Shown one piece after another: positions 47,462 through 56,311 of a DNA stretch of 64,000 bases. This DNA comes from Porphyrobacter sp. HT-58-2 (GTDB lineage Bacteria > Pseudomonadota > Alphaproteobacteria > Sphingomonadales > Sphingomonadaceae). Made by a program: the position numbers and the translations under genes. Numbering within the stretch: the first letter of the stretch is position 1; each line of letters starts with the position of its first letter. Location of the stretch: NCBI RefSeq assembly GCF_002952215.1, contig NZ_CP022600.1, positions 930,001 through 994,000 of the forward strand, read 5' to 3'. The notes below the pieces were generated by a model. The model searched no databases. It was given only the letters and a program-made list of their open reading frames with translations, and had not been told where the DNA came from.

Positions 47462-48731
47462 TCTGCTGAAATCGGGCGGGCTGGCCGCGCTCGGGCTGAG
47501 CGCGCTGGGCGGCCCCGGGCCGGTTGCGGCTGCCCCCGCCTGCACCCCCTTCGCCCCGCCGCGCGAGCTGACCGAACGCCTGCGGGCGGCCGCCGCCCGC
47601 CCGGTGCTGCGGACCGACAGGCTGGGGAGCGATCCCGTCATCATCGCAAGCATCGACGTTCTGCGCCGCGACGGACAGTACTTCATCCGCGTGCGCGACC
47701 GTGACGGGGCGGAGGGCTGGACGCTCACCAATTCCGAACAGTTCCCGGCGATGTACCCCCTGATCGGCCTCAAGCTCGCCCCTGTCTTCGTCGGCCGCGA
47801 TGCGCGCGATCTCGAGGCGCTTCAGGCCGAGGCTTACCTCTACGACAGCAATTACAAGTGGCAGGGCCTGGCGCTGTGGAGCTGCATGGCGCGGCTGGAA
47901 CTGGCGCTGCTCGACCTGCTGGGCAAGCGCACCGGCCTGCCGATCAACCGTCTGCTGGGCGATCCGGTGCGGAGCAGCACCGGCGTCTACTTCGCCAATG
48001 GCGACCGCGCACGCAGCGCCGAATGGGTGGTCGAACGCCTGCAACGCGATGTCGCCCGCAGCGGGGCCAAGGCGGTGAAGTTCAAGCTCGGCGCGCGCAT
48101 GGCCGAGACCGAGGCCAGCACCGCGCGCGACCGCAAGCTGATCCCACTGATGCGGCAGGCATTCGGCCCCGACATGGTGCTCTATGCCGATGCCAATGGC
48201 TCCTTCGGCGTGGACAGCGCGATCACGATGGGCCGGTTGCTGGAGGAGCATGATTACGGCTTCTTCGAGGAGCCGGTGCGCTGGGATCATCTCGCTGAAA
48301 CCAAGCAGGTGGCCGACGCGCTCACCATCCCGATTGCGGGCGGCGAGCAGGATCCCAGCCTGTGGTCGCTGGAATGGCAGCTGGCCTCGGGCGCGATCCG
48401 GATCGTGCAGCCTGACCTTATCTATTTCGGCGGGCTGATCCGCTCCTTGCGGGTGGCGCGCATGGCCGAGGTTCTGGGGCGGAAGTGCGTGCCGCATATC
48501 TCTGGGCGGGGGCTGGGCAGCCTCTATGTCACGCATTTTGCCAGCCTGTTGCCCAACACCACCGACTATCAGGAATACAAGGGCGATCCCGATCCGGTGC
48601 CCTATGAAGTAACGGGCAAGGGCGGGCGGTTCGTCGCGGTGGACGGGCGCCTGCCGGTGCCGACTGCGCCGGGCCTCGGGATCACCTTCGATCCCGATTA
48701 CCTTACCTCGCTTGAGCCGGTTCCCGCATGA
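47448..48731 (+). CDS. Enolase-superfamily protein (mandelate racemase-like) with Tat-like signal
   Basis: 427 residues. The N-terminus MDRRDLLKSGGLAALGLSALG is a twin-arginine-type signal. The capping domain (about 50-170) and barrel follow with KAVKFKLG (Lys pair), metal ligands in YADANGS, FFEEPV and AGGEQD, and a catalytic-type His in CVPHISGRG. Family members dehydrate or epimerise sugar acids. Location outside the cytoplasm would be unusual for this superfamily. It overlaps the sulfatase by 4 bp. Confidence 0.87.
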   Translation: MDRRDLLKSGGLAALGLSALGGPGPVAAAPACTPFAPPRELTERLRAAAARPVLRTDRLGSDPVIIASIDVLRRDGQYFIRVRDRDGAEGWTLTNSEQFPAMYPLIGLKLAPVFVGRDARDLEALQAEAYLYDSNYKWQGLALWSCMARLELALLDLLGKRTGLPINRLLGDPVRSSTGVYFANGDRARSAEWVVERLQRDVARSGAKAVKFKLGARMAETEASTARDRKLIPLMRQAFGPDMVLYADANGSFGVDSAITMGRLLEEHDYGFFEEPVRWDHLAETKQVADALTIPIAGGEQDPSLWSLEWQLASGAIRIVQPDLIYFGGLIRSLRVARMAEVLGRKCVPHISGRGLGSLYVTHFASLLPNTTDYQEYKGDPDPVPYEVTGKGGRFVAVDGRLPVPTAPGLGITFDPDYLTSLEPVPA

Positions 48732-50389
48732 TCGCAAGCCACGCCTGGCGCCGCGGGTTGTCGCGCCGCAGCCTGCTGGCGGGGCTGGGGTTCCTTGGTG
48801 CCTGCGCGTTGCCACAGGGGCGTGCGCTGCTGGATCGGACGTCGGCGCGGGGTTCTCCGCGCAACATCGTCATCGTGATGGCCGACGACATGGGCTACGC
48901 CGATCTGGGTTGCTTCGGATCGGAGGTGCCGACGCCGAACCTCGACCGTCTTGCATCAAGGGGGATGCGCTTCACCCAGTTCCATTCGACCGGCAAATGC
49001 TTTCCTTCACGCTCTGCCCTGTTGACTGGGCTCTATCCGCAGCAGACCGGAACCGATCGGTCGGCCCGGGCGCCGATGCAGGGCGGGGTTACCATCGCGG
49101 AAAGCTTGCGGGCGGCGGGCTATCGTACCCTGATGGTGGGCAAGCATCACAGCACGACCCACCCGATGGATCGCGGCTTCGATCACTATCGCGGGCTGCG
49201 CGACGGATCGGCCAATTATTTCAATCCCGGCACGGTACCGCGCACGGGCGAGCCGGAGCCGGCCCGAAAGGAACCGGAAGGCCGCTGGTGGTGCTTCGAC
49301 CGCGATTGCCGTCGGGGCTATCTGCCGGACACGGCCGATTTCTACGCCACCGATGCATTTACGGACTGGGCGCTCGAACTGCTCGATCGCTATCGCGATG
49401 CGCCCGTGTTCCTCTATCTCGCCTATACTGCGCCGCATGATCCATTGCAGGCCCGGCCAGAGGATATGGCGCGGTTCAGGGGACGCTATGATGCGGGTTA
49501 TCATGCCGTTGCCGAGGCCCGCTATCGCCGCCAGATTGCACTGGGGATCGTCGATTCGGCGGCGCCGCGTGCAGCGCCGGGCTGGCCGGACTGGGATACC
49601 CTGAGCGCGGAGGAGCGGGCCGACGAAGCGCGCCGGATGGAAACCTATGCCGCCATGATCGCCCGGCTCGATGCCAATATCGGTCGGGTGATCGCGCGGC
49701 TTGAGGCGCAGGGGCAGCTCGACGACACGCTGTTTCTGTTCACGTCGGACAATGGAGCCAGCGCCGAGGAAGTGCTGGGGGCGGACGGTGCCGATATCGG
49801 AGCCGACCATCCCATCGGCAGCGTCGGGCGCTGGGCCAGCCTGCGGGCGGGCTGGGCCGAGGTTGCCAATACACCGCTGCGCTATTTCAAGAACTACAGT
49901 TTCAATGGCGGACTGCTGGTCCCCACCCTTGTGCACTGGCCCGCTGGCGGCATCCCGGCGGGCGCGATCCGGCGTGATCCGCTGCATCTGATCGACATTC
50001 ATCCCACCCTGCTCGGCATCGTCGGGAAAGGGTTTGACGACAGCTTGGGGCCTGACAGCCATCCGGCGCTCCCGCTCGAGGGTCTCGATGTGTCGCGACT
50101 GCTCGCCGATGGCGATGGCATGGTGCAACTGCCCGATCGCGCGCTCGCCAACCGCTGGGGCGGTGGGCGCATGATCCGCAAGGCTGGCTGGAAGCTTGTC
50201 TCCCATGCTGCCGACACCGGTCGAGACGCCGGGGAGTGGGAGCTGTATGATCTTGAGCGTGATCCCTGCGAGACCCGCAATCTCGCGCGCCGCGAACCCG
50301 ACCGCGCGGCGGCGCTGGCAGCAGATTATCGCGGCTGGGAGGCCCGCGTCCGATCGGGTTCGCCCTTGACCTCCCCGGTGGCGGACTGA
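48728..50389 (+). CDS. Exported type I sulfatase
   Basis: 553 residues. The N-terminus GLSRRSLLAGLGFLGACAL is a Tat and/or lipoprotein signal. The metal-binding start NIVIVMADDMGYADLG and the C-x-P-S-R sequence KCFPSRSALLTG (Cys91 for formylglycine conversion) are intact; GKHH follows. It removes sulfate esters from sugars, indicating a sulfated substrate. No maturase gene is in the window. The last 64 bp overlap a convergent gene. Confidence 0.93.
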   Translation: MIASHAWRRGLSRRSLLAGLGFLGACALPQGRALLDRTSARGSPRNIVIVMADDMGYADLGCFGSEVPTPNLDRLASRGMRFTQFHSTGKCFPSRSALLTGLYPQQTGTDRSARAPMQGGVTIAESLRAAGYRTLMVGKHHSTTHPMDRGFDHYRGLRDGSANYFNPGTVPRTGEPEPARKEPEGRWWCFDRDCRRGYLPDTADFYATDAFTDWALELLDRYRDAPVFLYLAYTAPHDPLQARPEDMARFRGRYDAGYHAVAEARYRRQIALGIVDSAAPRAAPGWPDWDTLSAEERADEARRMETYAAMIARLDANIGRVIARLEAQGQLDDTLFLFTSDNGASAEEVLGADGADIGADHPIGSVGRWASLRAGWAEVANTPLRYFKNYSFNGGLLVPTLVHWPAGGIPAGAIRRDPLHLIDIHPTLLGIVGKGFDDSLGPDSHPALPLEGLDVSRLLADGDGMVQLPDRALANRWGGGRMIRKAGWKLVSHAADTGRDAGEWELYDLERDPCETRNLARREPDRAAALAADYRGWEARVRSGSPLTSPVAD

Positions 50390-51291
50390 CCGCACCATTC
50401 GGGTGCGAGTGCGAGGCAGATCGCGCCCGTCGCTGTCTCCCAGCGTTGGTTGCGGGTCGATTGGGGGACGGGCGGCTCCGGGCGGCGCATCTGGTAGTGG
50501 AACACGCTGATTTGCTGCGGCATCGCGGCGGCAGCATCGGTGACGTGATCGACATTCTTGCGCGCATCGTCGACGAAGATCACCGCGTCGAAATCGCGCC
50601 CGAGGCTGGCGAGTAGCACCCGCAGCATCACGCCCTTGTGCAGGCCGGCCGCGTTCATCACTCCGTCGCTAACCCCGACGGGACGGCCCTTGCCGAAGCC
50701 AAGGCGCACGAGTTCCTGTTCTCCCAGCACTTCCTTCGCCGCCGCCAACACCGCATCGGGCGGCAGAACACCGCGCTTCACGCATAGCGGGGGGCCGCAT
50801 TCAGGCGCGCGGGGAAAGGCGATACCGGCGCGGGCCAGTTCGCGCAGGGTCATGTCGCGCATGTCCTCGCCGCGCGCGGTGAGGGCATACGTGGCGATCC
50901 CGGCGGCATCGAGGCGGGCCAGTTCCCCTGCCAGATCCGGCTCTGTCGGTGCGAGCGATTTGAGATACATCAGCGCGCGTTCCACCGATCGGAATTTTTC
51001 CGGCTCGCTGTCTTTCATGTCGTCCAGCTGAGGCCCGCCTAAAGGGTCGTAAAGCAGGGTCGAGTCGACATCAAAGACGACCAAGACCCGGTCTGGCCCC
51101 ACTCTGGAAGCCGTCTGCAACGCATCATCTATGGCCGAAGCCATTGAATCGATTGCGATAACCTTTGCGGAAGAGACTTTTCCGGCCATTCCGGCCTGCG
51201 CGGGACGCTCTGGGAGGCCATTCAACACCGCGAATCCCAACATCGCAAGCGCCATCAGCGCCGCCCCGTGCCTGCCTTGCCGTATCGCCAT
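50326..51291 (-). CDS. Exported HAD-like protein (DUF2608 type)
   Basis: 321 residues from MAIRQGRHGAALMALAM, a signal peptide ending RPAQA; the longer frame runs through the TonB receptor's terminator. The HAD signature VVFDVDSTLL is near residue 65 and a later acidic motif IFVDDARKNVDHV near residue 235. DUF2608 proteins are HAD-fold, sometimes phosphatases. The 3' end overlaps the sulfatase gene by 64 bp, the largest overlap in the window. Its link to the glycan genes is unclear. Confidence 0.82.
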   Translation of the reverse strand: MAIRQGRHGAALMALAMLGFAVLNGLPERPAQAGMAGKVSSAKVIAIDSMASAIDDALQTASRVGPDRVLVVFDVDSTLLYDPLGGPQLDDMKDSEPEKFRSVERALMYLKSLAPTEPDLAGELARLDAAGIATYALTARGEDMRDMTLRELARAGIAFPRAPECGPPLCVKRGVLPPDAVLAAAKEVLGEQELVRLGFGKGRPVGVSDGVMNAAGLHKGVMLRVLLASLGRDFDAVIFVDDARKNVDHVTDAAAAMPQQISVFHYQMRRPEPPVPQSTRNQRWETATGAICLALAPEWCGQSATGEVKGEPDRTRASQPR

Positions 51292-51321
51292 CACCTCAGC
51301 CTTTCCGCCCGCGTCTCCTCC

Positions 51322-51354
51322 AAAAAAGAAGGACACCCGGGCGGGGTGTCCTTC
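51322..51354 (-). terminator. Rho-independent terminator of the TonB receptor gene
   Basis: GAAGGACACCC and GGGTGTCCTTC form a perfect 11-bp stem around GGGCG; on the minus strand the stem is followed by six T. It lies 48 bp after the receptor stop. Confidence 0.9.
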
Positions 51355-51401
51355 GAGAATGCGCGCCAACCGGAGAGAGGAAACCGCGCCCCTGGGGAGG
51401 C

Positions 51402-54077
51402 TCAGAACGTCATGCGCGCACCGATCTGATAGGTCGCACCGAAATCCTGAACCCGTTCGAACAGCGGGAAGCCGTTGCCTCGATAGAACCGGATATCGCG
51501 CTCGCTGGTGATGTTGATCGCATCGACATAAAGCTGCAGCCAATCGGTCGCCATGAAGCGCAGATTGATATCGTACTGGGTATAGGCAGCGCGGAAGCGA
51601 TCCTGAGGGAAACCCTCGATGTCGGCAAAGGTGGTGGTGGATATCCCCGCCAGCGTCTCGCCCCGATGGTTGACCGACCCGCGCAGCGAGAAGCGCTTGT
51701 CCTCATAGCCCAGCGAGAAGTTGCCGGTGATGTCGGCCTGCCCGGGGAAAGGCAGGTCAGCACCAGGCCGCAGCGAGGTTTCCGCCCTGCTGTTCGCCAG
51801 CGTCAGGTTGCCGGTCAGGAACAGTCCTGACAGGATGCCCGGCGCATTGGGGAAGGTTTGCGAGTAGGAAAACTCGACCCCGGTCACCCGCGCCTTGGCC
51901 CCGTTGATGACGGTTTCGATGCTGCGGAAATTGGGATTGATCCCGGCTGGAATGGTGATCGGCGCATCGGCGAGGATATTGGTTTCCAGATCAAGGAAGA
52001 AGTCACGGATTTCCTTGTGGAACACCGCCGCCTGGAGCACCGTGGTGCTGGACGGAAACCATGACACCGAAAGGTCGAAATTGTCCGAGGTGAGCGCCGC
52101 AAGGTTGGGGTTGCCAGCCACCAGATCGCGGGTGTTGTCGGGGTTGGTGTTGTCGAAGCCGACCCGCTGGCGGTTGCTGGCATCGTCGAAATCGGGTCGG
52201 GCCAGGCCCTTGCCATAGGATGCGCGCACCAGCAGCTCCGGGGTCGCATCCCAGCGCAGCACGACGCTGGGCAGGAAATTGGTGTACTCCCGCTGGGCCG
52301 TGCCGAGGAAGATCGGGATCACCGGATCATCATCGGCATTGTTGCCCTCGCCATCGGCTTCGAGGAAGAAGCCGGTGCTGTCGAAATTGGTGTTCTCCAT
52401 ACGCACGCCGGCGATGGCGAGGAAGTTGGAGGCGATCTGGAACCGGCCCATCAGATAGGCCGCGAACACATCTTCCCCGACCGAGAAATCGCTTGCGGCA
52501 GAGTTGTCAGCGCGGAAGAAGCCCGGGACATTGAGCAATTGATCGCGCGAATTGAGGTAAAGTTGGCGGGATTCGGCCAGCGCCGGGAAAGGGCCGAAGG
52601 TTCCAAACCGCGGCTGCCGGGTCAGCAGCGGCAGCTCGTTCAGACGGACATCAATGCCGCCAATGGCCGGATCGCCATTGTACTCAAGCTTGTCGGCGGA
52701 CTTGTCGCGCTTGCGCAGCTTTATGCCGGTCTGGAACGAGATGTCGCTGCTTGCATCCCAACGCAGATCGGTGCGCACCGTGAAGATATCGTCAACCCGC
52801 TCTTCCTCGATGAACAACAGGCTCTGGAAGCGATACTGCGCCAGATCGGTCGGATCGGGACGGGTTCGGTCGCGGAACGCCTCGATAAAGGCACTGTCGC
52901 GGTCATAGATCACGTTGGTGCCGATATCGTCGATCTGGAAGCGCCCGCGCACGCCGTCGCGCTGGGTCCAGCGCGAGCGCGAGAAATCGATCTGCGATGA
53001 CCAGGTGACATCGCCAAAGGTGTTGCGGTGTCCGCCGGTGATGACGAATTGGCGGTCAGTGGTAGGCTGGAAGAAGGTCTGATTGCGCTGGCGCACATCG
53101 ATGAAGCGACCGCCACCCTCGGTGATTTCCTGGATCTCGCTGCCCGTCGCGCGTTCGATCTGCCATTGCGACTGGATGCGGATGTCCTCGTCCTCAAGCC
53201 GGGTTACCTGCGTCCGGAGATAGAGCTCGTGATTGTCATTGGGACGGTATTCGATGTTGAGTGTCCCGCCGAAGCGTTCACGATTGCCGACTTCGAACCG
53301 CTGATTGACCTCGCGCGGGTAGAGGAAGAACTCTCCATTGCGCGACAGCCGCTGAAAGCCATCTTCGTTGCGCAGATCGTCGCCTTCGATGAAGCGCTTG
53401 AAATAGCTGCCGGTAAGCGCCACCCCAAGCGTGTCATTGAGGAATTTGCGGGCAAGGCTGACGGAAGCCTTGGGGCCGACCGTCTTCGCATATTCGCCTG
53501 CTGAACCCTCGACGCGCAGGACCGTCAGATCGCCCTTGGTGTCGTAGGCCGAGAGCGATTTCAGCTCCACCGCGCCGCCGATCGTGTCACCGTCCATGTC
53601 GGGGGTATAGGTCTTGGTCACTTCGATACTGCCGAGCAGATCGGACGGGATCACGTCGAGCGCAACCGTGGTCGAACCGGCTTCAGAGGTGCCGACACGC
53701 GCGCCGTTGACGGTGATCTGGGTGAAGCTCGAAGGCAGGCCGCGGATCGATACGGTCCGACCCTCACCCTCGTCGCGCTCGATGGTGATACCGGGCAATC
53801 GTTGCAGCGCCTCGGCCGTGTTCTGATCACCGAACTGGCCGACGTCGTCAGCGGTAACGACGTTCTTGAGCGTGTCGGCCCTTCGCTCGGCCAGGATCGC
53901 TTCGTTGAGCGCCCCGCGCTGGCCCGAGACGATGATTTCGTCCTCCGCCTGCGTCTGGGCAGGGGTTACATCCTGCGCCGCAGCGCCGCTTGCCAGCAGA
54001 TTGCCGATTGCCAGCGTGCTGACGCCGATTGCCAGACGCGCCTGCGTCCCGAACCCGTTCATGGACGGAGCCTTCAT
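51402..54077 (-). CDS. TonB-dependent receptor for oligosaccharide uptake
   Basis: 891 residues from MKAPSMNGFGTQARLAIG, preceded by GGGGGAGAAAG; a longer frame begins 27 codons upstream. Signal peptide ends SGAAAQ; the TonB box-like DEIIVSGQRGALN is followed by a plug with RLPGITIERDEGEGRTVSIRG and a barrel ending YQIGARMTF. Length and plug type match the large carbohydrate-linked receptors common in sphingomonads. Its promoter carries the uronate-type operator, and it lies between glycanase genes, so oligouronide import is inferred. Confidence 0.93.
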   Translation of the reverse strand: MKAPSMNGFGTQARLAIGVSTLAIGNLLASGAAAQDVTPAQTQAEDEIIVSGQRGALNEAILAERRADTLKNVVTADDVGQFGDQNTAEALQRLPGITIERDEGEGRTVSIRGLPSSFTQITVNGARVGTSEAGSTTVALDVIPSDLLGSIEVTKTYTPDMDGDTIGGAVELKSLSAYDTKGDLTVLRVEGSAGEYAKTVGPKASVSLARKFLNDTLGVALTGSYFKRFIEGDDLRNEDGFQRLSRNGEFFLYPREVNQRFEVGNRERFGGTLNIEYRPNDNHELYLRTQVTRLEDEDIRIQSQWQIERATGSEIQEITEGGGRFIDVRQRNQTFFQPTTDRQFVITGGHRNTFGDVTWSSQIDFSRSRWTQRDGVRGRFQIDDIGTNVIYDRDSAFIEAFRDRTRPDPTDLAQYRFQSLLFIEEERVDDIFTVRTDLRWDASSDISFQTGIKLRKRDKSADKLEYNGDPAIGGIDVRLNELPLLTRQPRFGTFGPFPALAESRQLYLNSRDQLLNVPGFFRADNSAASDFSVGEDVFAAYLMGRFQIASNFLAIAGVRMENTNFDSTGFFLEADGEGNNADDDPVIPIFLGTAQREYTNFLPSVVLRWDATPELLVRASYGKGLARPDFDDASNRQRVGFDNTNPDNTRDLVAGNPNLAALTSDNFDLSVSWFPSSTTVLQAAVFHKEIRDFFLDLETNILADAPITIPAGINPNFRSIETVINGAKARVTGVEFSYSQTFPNAPGILSGLFLTGNLTLANSRAETSLRPGADLPFPGQADITGNFSLGYEDKRFSLRGSVNHRGETLAGISTTTFADIEGFPQDRFRAAYTQYDINLRFMATDWLQLYVDAINITSERDIRFYRGNGFPLFERVQDFGATYQIGARMTF

Positions 54078-54188
54078 TTCGCTTTCTCCCCCAAAGCCGG
54101 CCGCTGATCGCCCCTGAGCGTCATGCCGATCATTCAGTGCATACTGATTAGGCCGCACTTACATAATTGGCAAGTATGATTCTGCATT

Positions 54189-54201
54189 TTGGTCTGTCCA
54201 A
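54189..54201. promoter_or_regulatory. Putative GntR/FadR-type operator upstream of the TonB receptor
   Basis: TTGGTCTGTCCAA, a TTGG-N5-CCAA dyad, 112 bp upstream of the receptor start, inside the 152-bp gap between the GH36-like gene and the receptor gene. Confidence 0.6.
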
Positions 54202-54229
54202 TTATGCAGAGCCGGGCTCACCACCCCCC

Positions 54230-56311
54230 TTATTCGCATAAGTCATAGAAATAGAGCGCGAAATCATGTCGATCGGGAAGGCTCAGGGGCACCGCGCCGG
54301 CGCGGTCGACCGTTAGCCTTGCAGGCGCGCCCTGTCCGGCGACGGGTGTAAGTTGCACGGTTTGACCGGGCGGCAGCAGCGTTTGCAGCTTCGCCTGGCT
54401 GCGCGCGCTGGCCTCCCGCAGCACCAGGAGATAACCCGAAAGGCCGTCGGGCGCGATCGACTGGAAGCCGGTCCAGGCGGTGCCGTCCGGCTGTTCGCCA
54501 ATCGGCAGGATGTGGCCCGCGTGGATCCGCGCGGCGTGATTTCGATAGGTGCGGATCAGATCGGGATCGGCAAAGGCGCCCTGCGGCATCCCGGTCGCCT
54601 CGAGCCACGCGAGCGGCTGGGCCATCATGGTGACGGCGAAGGCATAGTCCTGCCCCGCGCGCACCGGGGCGAGCTGGTCGCCGGGCGGGTAGCGATCGGG
54701 ATTGCGGGCCACATTCAGGAACTCGATCTGCAGGAATTGCGGCGGCACATGGGCGGCCAGCATCCACAGGTTCCTGAGGGTTCGATGGGGGTAGTAATTG
54801 CCCCAGTCGGTGTAGCGGTTCTCCACGAACAGGTTGCCGTAAGCATTGACCGGGTCGAGATATCCCGGCCTTCGTCCCGCGGTCGCATCGAGGTTGAACA
54901 CCGCCTGCCCGCCAGTCGCGCTGTGGACTTTGGCAAATAGCCTGGCGAGGTTCGCGGCGGCGGCGCGGGTGGGCTGTTCGATCCCGTCGATCTTGAAGAT
55001 GCGGATGCCGTGCTGGCGCCAGAGCCCGATCAGGATGTCGGCGTCGCGCTCCCACAGGGCATAATCATCGCGCCGGGTGGGGTTGAACCACAGGCCGATT
55101 TCCATGCCGAGTTCGCGCCCGCGCGCCACCACCGGCCCCAGGCCGCGCGGAAAGCGCGTGGGGTGGGGCCGCCAGCTTTCCGCCGACCATTCCTCCCACA
55201 GCTGCCCCTCCTTCGCCGCCGAATTCTTCGAAAGGCCCGCCTGCCAGCCATCGTCCAATTGCAGGTGGGTGAGGCCCATGCCGTGCGCGGCCTCCAGCTG
55301 TGCCAGCGCGAAGCTTTCGGACATGGCGGCATCACGGTTGCGATCACCCCAGGTGTTCATCAGGATCATGCCGTCGCGGGCGTGATCGTAAGTGCGCCGC
55401 GTCGCCATGTAGTCGCGCCGGGCGAGCAGCAACGCGGCATCGCCGTGCGGCACAACGCCGAGGGTGACCGTATGCCCCTCCTGCCAGATGTCCGGCGAGA
55501 GGGTGGCCGGGTCGATCCCGCTCCCCTCGATCCGGACATTGCCCGCTTGCAACACCATGTCATGCCCCGGAAAGGCGATCTGGTCGGCGCCCAGAGGCGC
55601 TTCCTTGATCACGAACACCTGCCCCGGCCCGAAGCGGTCGGTCAGGGTCAGGGCGCCCGCGGTCAGCGCGAGGGGCTGGCGATAGAGCTCGCCCGGCTGA
55701 TCCGTCACCAGCCAGTCATGATAATCGGTCGCCGCGCGAAAGGCGGTGGCGGTAAAGGCCCAATGCCCGGGCGGCAGCGCCAGCCGGTCGATCACGTCGC
55801 CATCGGGCGCGCGGGCAAGATCGGCGCTCTCGATCACATCGCGCCCGGCCTTCGCGGCCTTGCCCCCGGCGCGCGGCGCACCGCGATAGGCGAGCGTGCA
55901 GGGGATTGCGGGCACCTTCGGAAACACCCGGCAGGTGCGCCGCACGTCGAGGGCCTTCCCCTCGGTCTCGACCGTCAATTCGAGATGCGCGGGGCGGATC
56001 GCCGTCGCCGCCACCTGCCGCAAGGATAGCCGTGCGCTGTCAGTGGGTTGGACTGTTCCCAGTGGCGCAAGGTCAGGCGCCTGCCCGGTCATCGCCCAGC
56101 CTGCGTCGCCCTCGCCAAAGCCCAGCCACACCGTCGCCAGTGCGCCATCGTTCCACGCCATGCGGCGCATGATCCGGCTATTGGCGAGCACCACCTCCAC
56201 CCCGTCGAAGGCGATCCGCGCATCCTCCAGCGCGATGCTTTGCGGTGCCTCGGCGGCGGCGGCGGATGAGGCCAGCAGCGTCGCCCCGGCGAGCAGGCCC
56301 GCGCGGATCAC
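54230..56311 (-). CDS. GH36/alpha-galactosidase-like glycosidase, exported
   Basis: 693 residues. Signal peptide MIRAGLLAGATLLASSAAAAE. A beta-rich N-terminal domain (about 25-310) precedes a TIM barrel with LTHLQLDDGWQ, MEIGLWFNPTRR and IFKIDGIEQ, the last holding the expected nucleophile Asp of clan GH-D. A C-terminal beta domain ends FALYFYDLCE. Probably removes terminal alpha-linked sugars. Overlaps the upstream GH2 gene by 4 bp, same transcript. Confidence 0.83.
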   Translation of the reverse strand: MIRAGLLAGATLLASSAAAAEAPQSIALEDARIAFDGVEVVLANSRIMRRMAWNDGALATVWLGFGEGDAGWAMTGQAPDLAPLGTVQPTDSARLSLRQVAATAIRPAHLELTVETEGKALDVRRTCRVFPKVPAIPCTLAYRGAPRAGGKAAKAGRDVIESADLARAPDGDVIDRLALPPGHWAFTATAFRAATDYHDWLVTDQPGELYRQPLALTAGALTLTDRFGPGQVFVIKEAPLGADQIAFPGHDMVLQAGNVRIEGSGIDPATLSPDIWQEGHTVTLGVVPHGDAALLLARRDYMATRRTYDHARDGMILMNTWGDRNRDAAMSESFALAQLEAAHGMGLTHLQLDDGWQAGLSKNSAAKEGQLWEEWSAESWRPHPTRFPRGLGPVVARGRELGMEIGLWFNPTRRDDYALWERDADILIGLWRQHGIRIFKIDGIEQPTRAAAANLARLFAKVHSATGGQAVFNLDATAGRRPGYLDPVNAYGNLFVENRYTDWGNYYPHRTLRNLWMLAAHVPPQFLQIEFLNVARNPDRYPPGDQLAPVRAGQDYAFAVTMMAQPLAWLEATGMPQGAFADPDLIRTYRNHAARIHAGHILPIGEQPDGTAWTGFQSIAPDGLSGYLLVLREASARSQAKLQTLLPPGQTVQLTPVAGQGAPARLTVDRAGAVPLSLPDRHDFALYFYDLCE

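Noticed and set aside
46124..47773. A 549-codon minus-strand frame opposite the GH28-like gene
   Set aside because: No motif or signal, and composition typical of an antisense frame.
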